Assembly (NCBI RefSeq): GCF_001614315.2
Contig: NZ_LVEG02000005.1
Coordinates: forward strand, 1 to 64,000
Length of the DNA: 64,000 nucleotides
Source: Halofilum ochraceum
GTDB taxonomy: Bacteria; Pseudomonadota; Gammaproteobacteria; XJ16; Halofilaceae
Reading direction: 5' to 3'
How positions within the stretch are numbered: the first letter of the stretch is position 1; each line of letters opens with the position of its first letter. Positions 15,426 to 23,170 of the stretch are shown here, one piece after another. The position numbers and the translations under genes were made by a program. The notes under the pieces are model-generated. The model saw only the letters and a list, made by a program, of their open reading frames with translations, had not been told where the DNA came from and ran no database searches.

Positions 15426-16307
15426 CTAGCGATACCGCAGGGCGGACAGCTTCGTTCCCTCCTCGATGGTCTGGACCGTCTCGAGGAAGCACTCCTCCTC
15501 GGCCAGATCCGGGCGGTGCAGGTCGTACCAAAGGACCAGCATCCCCTCCTTGGCGCGGTACCGGAGCTTCGCCTTGATCGGGTAGGCCGGGGAGCCGTCG
15601 AACGGGCGCAGCAGCACGTAGAAGTGCTCCGGCACCGTGACCTTGCCGGTGCGCCCGTTGGCGCTGGCCTCGGTCTGCTCGTTGTACGTCAGCTCCACGT
15701 CGCCGTTGTCGAGGCGCGTGCCCGAGCGGAACTCGGCGCTGGTCTTGGCCTCGAACGAGCGGGCGATCTCCATCATGTCCGCGGCCGTGGGGGCGCCCTT
15801 GTCCTCGTCCGGCACGACAATGTCGTCCGCGTTGTCCTCCAGGAACTCCGCGAAATCGCGCTGGCCCATCTTGGCGCCGTTCTTGCCGGTCCAGATCCGC
15901 CATTCCTTCGACGGCGGGCACGTGAAGTGCGCCGTGTGGCTGCACCAGGAAGGCCGGTCGCCGTACTCGCCGCTCGTGTGGTAGTCGATCACGCACGTCA
16001 CGGTGCGGTCCTCGGGCCGGCTGGCGAACAGGACCGATTGGCCGTGGCGCACGAAGCGGCTCACGTAGTCGATGAAGCTGTCCGGTGTGCCGAGCGTGAT
16101 CGTGTTCTCGATGCGCGCGGGGCGCTCCATGAACTTCTCGACGCTTACGGGCTTGAAGCCTTCATGCTCGGAGCCCGGCAGGACGATGAACGGCTTGCCG
16201 CCCTCGGTCTGCTGGATGCCGACCAGGGCCGAGCCGAACTCGAACATTTCCTGCAGGTTTTGGTTGGGAGCCGACGCGTCCGGCTGGTTCTTCTGTCGTT
16301 CCGCCAT
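15426..16307 (-). CDS. DUF2303 (YfdQ-like) protein
   Basis: 293 aa. It matches the YfdQ/DUF2303 family of phage and prophage proteins (PFIVLPGSEHEGFKPVSVEKF near residues 39-59, a CVIDYH motif, then YRAKEGMLVLWYDLHRP near the C-terminus). The function is unknown, but it is repeatedly found with phage recombination genes, as here next to recT and ssb. Confidence 0.8.
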   Translation of the reverse strand: MAERQKNQPDASAPNQNLQEMFEFGSALVGIQQTEGGKPFIVLPGSEHEGFKPVSVEKFMERPARIENTITLGTPDSFIDYVSRFVRHGQSVLFASRPEDRTVTCVIDYHTSGEYGDRPSWCSHTAHFTCPPSKEWRIWTGKNGAKMGQRDFAEFLEDNADDIVVPDEDKGAPTAADMMEIARSFEAKTSAEFRSGTRLDNGDVELTYNEQTEASANGRTGKVTVPEHFYVLLRPFDGSPAYPIKAKLRYRAKEGMLVLWYDLHRPDLAEEECFLETVQTIEEGTKLSALRYR

Positions 16308-16358
16308 AGATCATGCCTCCTGTGGTTGGCGGATGGGTGGTGCGGGCGGCGCCCGCGG

Positions 16359-16718
16359 TTAGCTGTTGCTGCCCGGGATGCCCCGCACGGGCTGGTCGCC
16401 GGCCGACGGCACGCCGCGCAGCTCCATTTCCCGCTGGCGCGGGTCGTTCCGCATCAGGTCGTTGTCGCCCGTGACGTAGAACAGGGACTCGCCGCGCGGG
16501 AGCTTCGGCGGTTTCGCGGTAATCTCCGGCTGGATCGTGATCTGTTCCTCGTTCACCCACTTGTACTTGAGGGTGATCGTGAGCGCCCCCTGCTTGCCGG
16601 TGTGCTTTACCTTCGCCAGTACGTCCTCGTGCTCCTCGGTCAGGTCGTCCACGAAGTGGCCGCGCTCCAGCTCGTTGAGGATCTGCGTGAGCGGCCGTTT
16701 CTGCTGTTGCTCGGACAT
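16359..16718 (-). CDS. Conserved phage protein linked to DUF2303
   Basis: 119 aa. Helical start (LTQILNELERGHFVDDLTEE), then a beta segment (KQGALTITLKYKWVNEEQIT) and LFYVTGDNDL. I recognise this as a regular partner gene of DUF2303 in phage recombination cassettes; no activity is known. A good GGAGGA site precedes the ATG. Confidence 0.65.
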   Translation of the reverse strand: MSEQQQKRPLTQILNELERGHFVDDLTEEHEDVLAKVKHTGKQGALTITLKYKWVNEEQITIQPEITAKPPKLPRGESLFYVTGDNDLMRNDPRQREMELRGVPSAGDQPVRGIPGSNS

Positions 16719-16747
16719 GGTCCGTCCTCCGTTGCTTCGGTTGGTGG

Positions 16748-16810
16748 TCAGCCCTGCTGCGCGCGGGGCCGGGGTTCCTCCTGCGTGTAGCTGAATTGAA
16801 GGTCGTCCAT
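16748..16810 (-). CDS. Possible 20-aa microprotein
   Basis: 20 codons with a weak GAGGCAA ribosome site, filling an otherwise empty 120-bp gap in the operon. Acidic then basic, ending PRPRAQQG. Kept only as a candidate; it may equally be leader sequence for the gene that follows. Confidence 0.25.
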   Translation of the reverse strand: MDDLQFSYTQEEPRPRAQQG

Positions 16811-16839
16811 TGCGGTTGCCTCGTTCGTGCTGGTGTATT

Positions 16840-17259
16840 TCAGAAGGGCCCGCCGACGAAGCCGAGCACCCACGCCTTCGGGCATGTGCGCTTGCGGCCG
16901 TCGGTGAGCATCACGGTGATGCGCCCGCCGCCGCGGTGGACGCGGTCGACGTAGCACGACAGCGGCCGGTCGGCGCCCGGTACCTCGACGTGGATGCCGT
17001 CGCCGGGGCGGAGCTTGAGCGGCCATGTGCCTTTGCGCTGGCCGACGCGCCGCCGGCACTCCCGCGGACCCTGCCCCGGCTTGTGGTAGCGGGCGCTGCG
17101 TGTTTTGAGCGGCTCCCGGCGCCGTTTCGGGCGCGGTTCATCGACCACTTCGCCGGGTTCGGGCATGGTCGGGGCGCCGCCCCGCAGGGCGCCGGCCACG
17201 GCGTTCATCATGGCTGCGGCCTTGCTGTTGGGGCCGATTACTGCCGATTTCGGATTCAT
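16840..17259 (-). CDS. Hypothetical basic phage protein
   Basis: 139 aa. The C-terminal half (about residues 75-135) looks like a small beta-barrel: KLRPGDGIHVEVPG, SCYVDRVHRGGGRITVML, then a CPKAWVLGF end. A basic linker precedes it (KRRREPLKTRSARYHKPG). Its start overlaps the exonuclease stop. Possible nucleic-acid binding. Confidence 0.55.
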   Translation of the reverse strand: MNPKSAVIGPNSKAAAMMNAVAGALRGGAPTMPEPGEVVDEPRPKRRREPLKTRSARYHKPGQGPRECRRRVGQRKGTWPLKLRPGDGIHVEVPGADRPLSCYVDRVHRGGGRITVMLTDGRKRTCPKAWVLGFVGGPF

Positions 17260-17843
17260 GCTGTCGCTGGCTCCTTCTCCTGCTCGTCGGTCATGGCGAA
17301 GTAGACGGCCATACAGGCGTCGACGTCGGCGAGCGCGCTGTGCGCGCCCTCGTACTCCTCGCCGAGGTAGTGCTCGTAGGCTTCGGTGAGCTTCGGCATC
17401 CGCCGGCCGGTCTGCATGGCCTTCTGGCCGAGCCGCCCGGTACAGGCCGCGTTGCCGGCCTTCCACGCGTCGGCGAGCTGGTCGCCGTAGTAGCGCTTGA
17501 GCGCGATTCGCAGAATCCGCGCGTCGAAGTTCTCGCTGTGGCCGATACGGACCTCCGCGGCCTGCCAGAGGGGGAGCAGGGCATCCAGCGCGACCCGCTC
17601 AGGCACGCCGATCTCATATGCCCGCTCGGTCGTGATTCCGTGAATGTCGACCACGTCCTGCGGGATCTCCCACCCGGCCGGCCGGACGATCAGGTCGATC
17701 ATCTGCACCGTGTTCCGGGTTTCAAGGTCGACCAGGCGCGCGGCGATCTGGACGATATGCGGCTGGTGCTCGCTGTCCGACGGGCTGTGCCAGTCGGGGA
17801 TACCTGTTGTCTCTGTGTCGTAGATAAGGCCCAGGGGGTTCAT
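17256..17843 (-). CDS. DEDDh-family 3'-5' exonuclease
   Basis: 195 aa, DnaQ-like. The ExoI motif is D9-T-E11 in YDTETTG; ExoII has D102 in HSENFDAR; ExoIII has H166 and D171 in AHSALADVD. All acidic residues and the His needed for the two-metal mechanism are present. It is coupled by an ATGA overlap to the ATPase gene, so the two probably act together in processing DNA ends for RecT. Confidence 0.85.
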   Translation of the reverse strand: MNPLGLIYDTETTGIPDWHSPSDSEHQPHIVQIAARLVDLETRNTVQMIDLIVRPAGWEIPQDVVDIHGITTERAYEIGVPERVALDALLPLWQAAEVRIGHSENFDARILRIALKRYYGDQLADAWKAGNAACTGRLGQKAMQTGRRMPKLTEAYEHYLGEEYEGAHSALADVDACMAVYFAMTDEQEKEPATA

Positions 17844-19447
17844 GCCGCGGCCTCCGTGTTTTCGTGGTGAATGTCGCCGCCGTCGATCCAGTACGCGGTG
17901 ACGGAGGCGGGCAGGGCGTTGTTGTCCGGCGCCTGGCGGAACGTGCCGAGCACGATGATCGAGTCGTAGTCGGCCGCGATCGCGTCCAGCCAGCGGATCA
18001 GCGGCGTCCGGTTCTGCGGCGAGAGCACGTCGACGCGGTCGTACATGAAGCAGCGCAGGCCCGTGGCGTAGGCCAGCGCCTCCGCCATGAGAATGTCGGC
18101 GCGCCACCGCTCCGACTCGCTGGCGAGCGGGTAGGGATGCCCGCCGATGGTGAGCGCGCAGTCGGTGTCGATCTGCACCAGCGGCCAGCCGGTGTGGTGG
18201 CTCGACCACGAGAGGCGGTCGTTGATCGGGCGGATCGCCTCGGTGACGAGGTCCGTGGGGATGCCGTCGGGTTTCAGCGCGGCCTCGGCGACGCGGTACT
18301 GTTTGGCCGCCTTGTGGGCCTTCGCAGCACGTTCCGTGATACCACTGGCCGAATCGTGCGCTTCGGCCTGCTGATTCAGCTCCTCCAGCGCGGCCAGCGC
18401 CTTGTCGTAGCGTTCGAGCAGATACGAGTCGACGCCGAGCGAGTAGAGCGTGGCCTGGACGGGGCGCCCGTTGTCCACGTTTCCGACCTCCTGCTGCAGG
18501 CGGGAGCGCTCGTTCTGTGCGCCGCTGATCGCCTGACCGGCGGCTTCCGCTTCCTCCCGGGCGGCCTCCTGGTCGTGCACGGGCTCGTCGCCGCCGTCAT
18601 GAACGTGGAGCCCCTCGTTGCTGATCGTGAGCGCCTGGCCGCACGAGGGGCAGGGGTGGACGTCCGGGGTTTCCCCGGCGAGCTTCGCCTTCGCCGCCTT
18701 CTGGCGCTCATAGGCTTCGGACAGGCGTTCGTCGCGCACCTGTATCTGATCGTCGATCGCCTGCCGGAGCGCGATCTGTACCTCGTTGCGCTCGTTGGCA
18801 GCTTCCTCCAGAGCTTCAACGGCCGGCCGCTCCGGCGCGCTCGCCTCCCAATCCTCGGCCTTGTTGGTGCCGTACTGTTCGCCCGTGATCTGGCGCCACT
18901 CCTGTTCCTTGTTCTTGGCGTTCTGTTCGGCGTACTGGCGGCCGGCGTCGAAGCCGGAGCGCAGCATGGGCGCGACTTCCTCGGCGACGGTCGCCTCCAC
19001 GCCGCGCTGCTTGAGCCGCTCGCCGACGTCCTTGGGCTTGGCCTGGATGCCGGTGGCGCGCATGAGCACGCCACGGCGGTCCTTGTCGGCCATCTGCATG
19101 AACGGGGTGGCGCCCAGGGCAATGTCGAGCCCTTCGAGCTGCGGCAGGTTGGCGCCCTTGATCTCGTCGCCCTTCGGGAGCTTGAAGCCGGCGACGCCGC
19201 CGGTATCGCCGTGGGCCCACGTCACCTTGCCCTGGCCGTTCTTGTGGCCGTGGGTGAGCAGGAGCTTGTAGTCGCCCTTTTTGGTGACGCGCGTGGCGCG
19301 GCCAAGCAGGGCGTGGCGGATCACTTCCGCGAGGCTCGACTTGCCGGCCCCGTTGGGACCGGCAATCAGCGTGACGGCCGTGGCCGGCGCCAGATCCAGC
19401 GCCGCGAGGCCGAGGTAGGCGGTTGCTTCGATGCGATCAATACGCAT
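17840..19447 (-). CDS. SbcC/RecF-like ATPase with zinc-hook CxxC
   Basis: 535 aa. Walker A is GPNGAGKS at residues 30-37 within a RecF/AAA_23-type start. Coiled-coil arms flank a CPSCGQ hook near residue 266. The C-terminal ABC-type half has an ASESERWRADILMAEALAYATG segment at about 445-466, then IIVLGTFRQ. It is shorter than chromosomal SbcC and lacks an adjacent SbcD nuclease; the DEDDh exonuclease overlapping its stop may be its partner. Likely ATP-dependent DNA end handling during phage recombination. The ATG is fixed by its place just after the GGAGGACAAC site. Confidence 0.8.
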   Translation of the reverse strand: MRIDRIEATAYLGLAALDLAPATAVTLIAGPNGAGKSSLAEVIRHALLGRATRVTKKGDYKLLLTHGHKNGQGKVTWAHGDTGGVAGFKLPKGDEIKGANLPQLEGLDIALGATPFMQMADKDRRGVLMRATGIQAKPKDVGERLKQRGVEATVAEEVAPMLRSGFDAGRQYAEQNAKNKEQEWRQITGEQYGTNKAEDWEASAPERPAVEALEEAANERNEVQIALRQAIDDQIQVRDERLSEAYERQKAAKAKLAGETPDVHPCPSCGQALTISNEGLHVHDGGDEPVHDQEAAREEAEAAGQAISGAQNERSRLQQEVGNVDNGRPVQATLYSLGVDSYLLERYDKALAALEELNQQAEAHDSASGITERAAKAHKAAKQYRVAEAALKPDGIPTDLVTEAIRPINDRLSWSSHHTGWPLVQIDTDCALTIGGHPYPLASESERWRADILMAEALAYATGLRCFMYDRVDVLSPQNRTPLIRWLDAIAADYDSIIVLGTFRQAPDNNALPASVTAYWIDGGDIHHENTEAAA

Positions 19448-19473
19448 GGTGTTGTCCTCCGTGGTCGGGGGCC

Positions 19474-20541
19474 TCAGTCGAGGCCCATGTCGTTCTGCGC
19501 GCCGGAGTCGCCTTCCAGCTCCTTGCTGCGATCCCGGTACGCCTTCTGCGCTTCGGCGAGTGCGTCGCCGGTCAGGTCGCGCGAGGCGTCCATCCGCACG
19601 TCCAGCTCCTCGCGGTTCGGCGCCTGGCGGATCGCCTGCACGATCTCGTCGCCCGACGGGCCGCTGTTGTCGCCACTGTCGTTGGCGCTGGCCTCGGCCG
19701 CTGGCGCCTCCGGTTCGGCGGCCGGCGCGTCGGCCGTGCTCCAGTCGGACGGGTCGAGGTCGAGGACGTCGTCGTTGTGCTGCATCCCGGCGTCGCCCTG
19801 TTCGTCGATCGCAACGGCGCGCTGCAGCTCCACGGACACGGGCAGGTACTTGAACAGGGCCCGGATCGCGGACTTCTTCGCCATTTCGGCGTAGTGGGTG
19901 CTCCACGGGCCGCGCTCGTCGGCGGCCTTGGCCTTCGCACCCTTGCGGGACTTGCGGATCGCTTCGATCTTGGCGATCGGGAGCACTTCGAACTGCACGC
20001 CGCCGTCTTTCAGCTCGGCGACCGCGTACACGTGCGTCAGCTCGCCCGCGTTCTCGCCTTCATACGGCTTGTGCGTGAGATCCTCGCGCAGGCCGAACTC
20101 GTAGTGGAACTCGTCCTGTTCGTAGACCGCGCGGGCCCGCAGGCTCACGATCTGCCCCGAGCGGCGGGCCAGGTCGATCATCCCGCGATAGCCGATGATG
20201 AGCTGCACCGTGGTCTGTTCGTTGCGCTTGCCCCGGTTCTCGACGAACGGCAGCAGGTAGCAATGGCCGAGCGCGCCACCGGGCTCGAGTCCGAGCTGGC
20301 TGGCCTGGATCACGGCGCCGAACAGCGTTTTGGGATCGGCGTTCAACAGGTCCGGGGTGCGGCGCATTTCCGTCATGGCGATACGCGCCATGCGATCGGC
20401 GTCCATGTGGCGCGGCAGGGCGCGCTTGATCTCCGCCTGGTTGTTCTTGAGGAAGTAGTTGATCCCCTTCTGTGCCGGCGGCTGGCTCTGGCCGCCGGCC
20501 TGTCCGCGCAGGTTGTCGAGTGTTTCGGTTTGGGCTGCCAT
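19474..20541 (-). CDS. recT: RecT-family single-strand annealing protein
   Basis: 355 aa. The RecT core occupies about residues 30-225 (KTLFGAVIQASQLGLEPGG, TVQLIIGYRGMIDLARRSGQ, then EMAKKSAIRALFKYLPVS). A long acidic, Ala/Ser-rich tail (about residues 240-355) follows, where single-strand proteins often dock. It anneals complementary strands produced by an exonuclease. It is 4 bp downstream of the PD-(D/E)XK nuclease gene, forming a recombinase-exonuclease pair. Confidence 0.92.
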   Translation of the reverse strand: MAAQTETLDNLRGQAGGQSQPPAQKGINYFLKNNQAEIKRALPRHMDADRMARIAMTEMRRTPDLLNADPKTLFGAVIQASQLGLEPGGALGHCYLLPFVENRGKRNEQTTVQLIIGYRGMIDLARRSGQIVSLRARAVYEQDEFHYEFGLREDLTHKPYEGENAGELTHVYAVAELKDGGVQFEVLPIAKIEAIRKSRKGAKAKAADERGPWSTHYAEMAKKSAIRALFKYLPVSVELQRAVAIDEQGDAGMQHNDDVLDLDPSDWSTADAPAAEPEAPAAEASANDSGDNSGPSGDEIVQAIRQAPNREELDVRMDASRDLTGDALAEAQKAYRDRSKELEGDSGAQNDMGLD

Positions 20542-20545
20542 TGGG

Positions 20546-21469
20546 TTACTCCGTGGTTTCTTCAAAGGAACGGAAGCGGCACTGGTTGTGAATCGGGCAG
20601 AAGCGGTGATGGCACATCATCGACCGCGGGTTGCCCCACCAAAGGCCGCTCTTGATGATCCCGGCCGCGTATTCCAGCAGGCCGGTCTGCGTGTTGTTGC
20701 CGAGCAGCAGGCCGCGCCCGTCGGGGATCGTGCCGATCCCGGCGGCCGGGGTGCCCTCGGTCTTGAGGCCGATGATCTTGCCCGGGGCGATCAGCTCCTC
20801 GCCCGTCGTGCGCTGGCCGAGCAGGCCGAGCAGCTCGTAGACCGCGAGCTGTGCGCCGTGCCAGTCCATCTTGACGTTGCCGACCGAATCCACGGCCGCA
20901 CGGCCCGTCTTGAGGTCGGCGATGCCGCGCCGCTCGACTTCGATACCTTCGTCGGTGGTGAATACGTCGCGGTAGATCCGGTCCAGCGTCCCGGTGAGGC
21001 GCAGCACGAGGCCGTCGCCCATGTCGATTTCGACTTCTTCACAGGTCAGCTCGACCGAGTCGAAGTCGAACCCGCCGGCTATGTCCTGGCAGTACAGGGC
21101 GACGAGGCCGACGCCCGTGCGCTCCGCCTCGGCCTTCTTCACGTCGAACCAGTGAACGTGCTCGTCGGCGCGGAACGCCTCCACGAACGCGTCGGCCGCG
21201 TCCGTGGGGTCCATCGTCCGGCCCTCCACGCGGGCCTGATCGAACAGGCCGGTCGCGTGGTGGACAGCCGTGCCCAAATGAGCGCGGCCGGAGTCCGGCA
21301 GGCTCTCGCCCTGCAGATGCTTCGCGGCCCACCGGGCGGGGCAGTCGAACAGCTCCGCCAGCGAGGACGCGCGGACACGCACGGCCACGTTGCCGTCCGG
21401 GCGCTCGGGGAAGCCCAACTCGTCCACGAGCCAGGCAACCCCTTTCGGGATGGGGGTAACGCCGGTCAT
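20546..21469 (-). CDS. PD-(D/E)XK exonuclease with a probable 4Fe-4S cluster
   Basis: 307 aa, RecB/Cas4-like nuclease. The active-site region runs GTLDRIYRD (about residues 153-161) to I-A-D-L-K-T-G (about 181-187). One Cys near the N-terminus (C43 in FDCPARW) and three near the C-terminus (C286, C291, C297) repeat the iron-sulfur arrangement of Cas4 and AddB. It should resect duplex ends to feed RecT. The start at 21469 overlaps the upstream stop (TAATG). It takes the place of the usual RecE/YqaJ partner. Confidence 0.8.
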   Translation of the reverse strand: MTGVTPIPKGVAWLVDELGFPERPDGNVAVRVRASSLAELFDCPARWAAKHLQGESLPDSGRAHLGTAVHHATGLFDQARVEGRTMDPTDAADAFVEAFRADEHVHWFDVKKAEAERTGVGLVALYCQDIAGGFDFDSVELTCEEVEIDMGDGLVLRLTGTLDRIYRDVFTTDEGIEVERRGIADLKTGRAAVDSVGNVKMDWHGAQLAVYELLGLLGQRTTGEELIAPGKIIGLKTEGTPAAGIGTIPDGRGLLLGNNTQTGLLEYAAGIIKSGLWWGNPRSMMCHHRFCPIHNQCRFRSFEETTE

Positions 21470-21906
21470 TACAGGTCCCGGTGTTTCAGCCGCTCGCGGG
21501 CTTCCCGCTCCATGCGGGCTCCATCGACATACGCGTCGCAGTATTGGTGCAGGTCGGGATACAGCGCGTTCAGCAGCGTCCGCGCGGGGCTGTCCGGGGC
21601 GACGCCTTCCAGCAGCTCGTCGATGGGGTAGTCGCGCAGGATGCGGGCGATCGTGGCGCGCTTGGACTCCATGCGCCGGCGCTCGTACTCGTAGGCGTGT
21701 ACGTGCCGCGGCGGGGGATTCGTCGTTTCCGACAGGGCCTCGGGGATCAGCGACGGGACTTCGCTGTCCCATATCTGGCGCTCAATCCTGCGCCGTTCGC
21801 CCTCGATCTCGCGCCCCGCTTCAGCGCGACGGGATACGCGGGATTCGGTTTTCTGCGGCTGGCTGGTGCCGGCCGTGCGGCCGGTTTCTGCGATTTCGTC
21901 CAGCAT
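21469..21906 (-). CDS. Hypothetical phage protein, first gene of the leftward early operon
   Basis: 145 aa, Arg/Glu-rich, mostly alpha-helical, coiled-coil-like around residues 28-50 and 72-90. No known domain. GGAG lies upstream; a GTG three bases earlier is an alternative start. As the first gene behind the leftward promoter it is probably expressed earliest after induction. Confidence 0.55.
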   Translation of the reverse strand: MLDEIAETGRTAGTSQPQKTESRVSRRAEAGREIEGERRRIERQIWDSEVPSLIPEALSETTNPPPRHVHAYEYERRRMESKRATIARILRDYPIDELLEGVAPDSPARTLLNALYPDLHQYCDAYVDGARMEREARERLKHRDL

Positions 21907-21953
21907 CACGATGTTCTCCGTGGTCGGCGCGGTGTGTTACCGCGACGCCCACG

Positions 21954-21982
21954 ATAATACGGTTCGTGATACTACGGGTCAA
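21954..21982 (-). promoter_or_regulatory. Leftward early promoter
   Basis: On the minus strand: TTGACC (21977-21982), 17-bp spacer, TATTAT (21954-21959). This is a near-consensus sigma-70 promoter. Operator 3 lies in its spacer and operator 4 overlaps the -35, so bound repressor would block it directly. Confidence 0.8.
21956..21970 (-). promoter_or_regulatory. Operator-like palindrome, site 3 (in the leftward promoter spacer)
   Basis: AATACGGTTCGTGAT on the plus strand, lying between the -10 and -35 of the leftward promoter. The classic location for repression. Confidence 0.75.
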
Positions 21983-21995
21983 AACATTTTGTGAT
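21981..21995 (-). promoter_or_regulatory. Operator-like palindrome, site 4 (weak)
   Basis: AAAACATTTTGTGAT. It matches the family less well, but is 10 bp beyond site 3 and overlaps the -35, as expected for a second cooperative operator. Confidence 0.55.
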
Positions 21996-22015
21996 ACTGG
22001 CGTGACGTTCGCTGT

Positions 22016-22045
22016 GCGTGAGCCGGCCGGGCGGCCGGCTCACGC
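22016..22045 (-). terminator. Hairpin at the end of the repressor gene
   Basis: Perfect 13-bp stem GCGTGAGCCGGCC / GGCCGGCTCACGC with a GGGC loop, overlapping the repressor stop codon. No T run follows. Confidence 0.55.
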
Positions 22046-22720
22046 GCTGTTGGCGGTGTCCACGGTTGCCATCGACGCCGGCAGGCGGGGGCCGACGTGG
22101 TAGATATGCTCGATCTCCTCACGCGAGAGCGTGACGCGCTCGTTGGCGTCGCGCACGCCGAGCAGGACGTAGCGATCGGGGTGCTGGATGGCGAGTTCCA
22201 TGAACCGCTCGACCCCGTCAGTGGTTTTCACGAGCACGTACTCCCCCGGTACGAGGCTCTCGTTGGGCTCGATGACGACTATTTCCCCGTCGCGGAAAGC
22301 GGGCGAAAGGTGGTGATTGCACACCTGGACCGCGTACGCCGTGGGGTCCCCCGTTGGTGCGTTAATGGCCAGCTCCCTGGGTTCCGTTGGCTCGAGTGTG
22401 CGCCAGCTACCGTCCGCCCCGACACGGGCGGCGCCGGCTAATGTGAGGCGGCGCACATGGTACGTTCCAGGGTCTCCACGGTCTATAGGGCCACCGGGTC
22501 GAATCGGCTTCTCCCCGGTCAGAACCCACTCCTGGCGCACGCCGTAGGCCGCGGCGATGCGGGCGAGGTCGTCGTAGTCCGGGCTGCGCTGGCCGCGCTC
22601 GTACATCGACACGCGGCTCTGCGATTCCCATCCGCAGCGATAGGCCGCGGCCGTCTGAGACAGGCCGAGGCTCTGCCGCGCCTGGCGCAGCCGATCGCCC
22701 ACCGTTTCCTCGTTGCTCAT
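22040..22720 (-). CDS. CI-like phage repressor (HTH + S24 fold)
   Basis: 226 aa. The N-terminal XRE helix-turn-helix (about residues 8-62) contains the QSLGLSQTAAAYRCGWESQS region. The C-terminal domain resembles S24/LexA peptidases, with a possible Ala95-Gly96 cleavage pair. However, the usual Gly-Asp-Ser-Met-x-Pro is NHHLSP here (His137 at the Ser position), and the expected catalytic Lys region reads VERFMELA, so self-cleavage is doubtful. It lies between divergent early promoters and probably binds the ATCACGnnnCGTGTT sites. GAGGAAC precedes the ATG. Confidence 0.88.
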   Translation of the reverse strand: MSNEETVGDRLRQARQSLGLSQTAAAYRCGWESQSRVSMYERGQRSPDYDDLARIAAAYGVRQEWVLTGEKPIRPGGPIDRGDPGTYHVRRLTLAGAARVGADGSWRTLEPTEPRELAINAPTGDPTAYAVQVCNHHLSPAFRDGEIVVIEPNESLVPGEYVLVKTTDGVERFMELAIQHPDRYVLLGVRDANERVTLSREEIEHIYHVGPRLPASMATVDTANSA

Positions 22721-22778
22721 AAAGTCTGTTCCTCGTGGGTTTGATTCACATCAATGCGTTTTTTGTTTTTCCTTCCCC

Positions 22779-22794
22779 TACCCGCTGGCGGGTA
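22779..22794. promoter_or_regulatory. 16-bp palindrome in the repressor leader
   Basis: TACCCGCTGGCGGGTA, arms of 7 bp around TG, upstream of the repressor gene in its probable promoter or leader. A related CCCGCA...TGCGGG repeat lies in the accessory-cluster promoter (32259-32275). It may bind Cro or another regulator; this is inferred. Confidence 0.4.
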
Positions 22795-22831
22795 AGTCTA
22801 GTGCGTTACGTGTTGGCTGTCATACAACGAC

Positions 22832-22860
22832 TTGTGCTCAACCGTTTGACCGGATAACAC
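22832..22860 (+). promoter_or_regulatory. Rightward early promoter (tentative)
   Basis: TTGTGC (22832-22837), 17 bp, TAACAC (22855-22860). A moderate sigma-70 match whose -10 overlaps operator 5. A half-matching palindrome (AGTGCGTTACGTGTT, 22800-22814) lies further upstream. Confidence 0.5.
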
Positions 22861-22870
22861 AAATCGTGAT
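22856..22870 (+). promoter_or_regulatory. Operator-like palindrome, site 5 (rightward promoter)
   Basis: AACACAAATCGTGAT, overlapping the likely -10 and start point of the cro-like transcript, 14 bp before its ATG. Confidence 0.75.
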
Positions 22871-22883
22871 TGCATTGCCCGCC

Positions 22884-23096
22884 ATGAACGGGCTCGAACA
22901 GGCAATCGAAATCGCCGGCGGCATCCCGCAGCTCGCGCGGCTGTGCGGGTATGACTACGACAGCCGCATCCGCAACTGGAGGAAACGGGGCGGCGCCGTG
23001 CCCGGTAAAGAGGTCCGCAAGGTGCGCCGGGCCGTCGATTACCGCGTTTCCGCCGAATCCCTGCTTGAGCCTGTCGATAGCGATCATCCCGTATAA
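22884..23096 (+). CDS. YdaS/Cro-like regulator
   Basis: 70 aa. One helix-turn-helix with the YdaS pattern: AGGIPQLARLCGYDYDSRIR, then NWRKRGGAVP and a basic helix. It is divergent from the repressor, with an operator just before its start, so it is the lytic-side Cro equivalent. There is no Shine-Dalgarno before ATG 22884, and the operator leaves a very short leader, so a leaderless or short-leader mRNA is possible. Its stop overlaps a terminator stem. Confidence 0.7.
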   Translation: MNGLEQAIEIAGGIPQLARLCGYDYDSRIRNWRKRGGAVPGKEVRKVRRAVDYRVSAESLLEPVDSDHPV

Positions 23097-23127
23097 GCCC
23101 GTGCGCGTTATGCCTCGGGCTTTTTTT
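23095..23127 (+). terminator. Rho-independent terminator after the cro-like gene
   Basis: AAGCCCG (23095-23101) pairs with CGGGCTT (23116-23122), followed by seven T's. It is placed to stop rightward transcription before the replication operon unless antitermination occurs. Confidence 0.75.
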
Positions 23128-23170
23128 GGGACACGAAGAAACCCCTCAACAACCCTCGGAGGGTAAAAAA

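Noticed and set aside
17864-19894. 676-codon plus-strand frame opposite the ATPase and recT genes
   Set aside because: Shadow frame; the minus strand shows Walker A, a zinc hook and RecT motifs.
22800-22814. Ninth operator-like site (AGTGCGTTACGTGTT) upstream of the cro-like promoter
   Set aside because: Only the right half fits; kept as a note under the promoter but not counted in the family.
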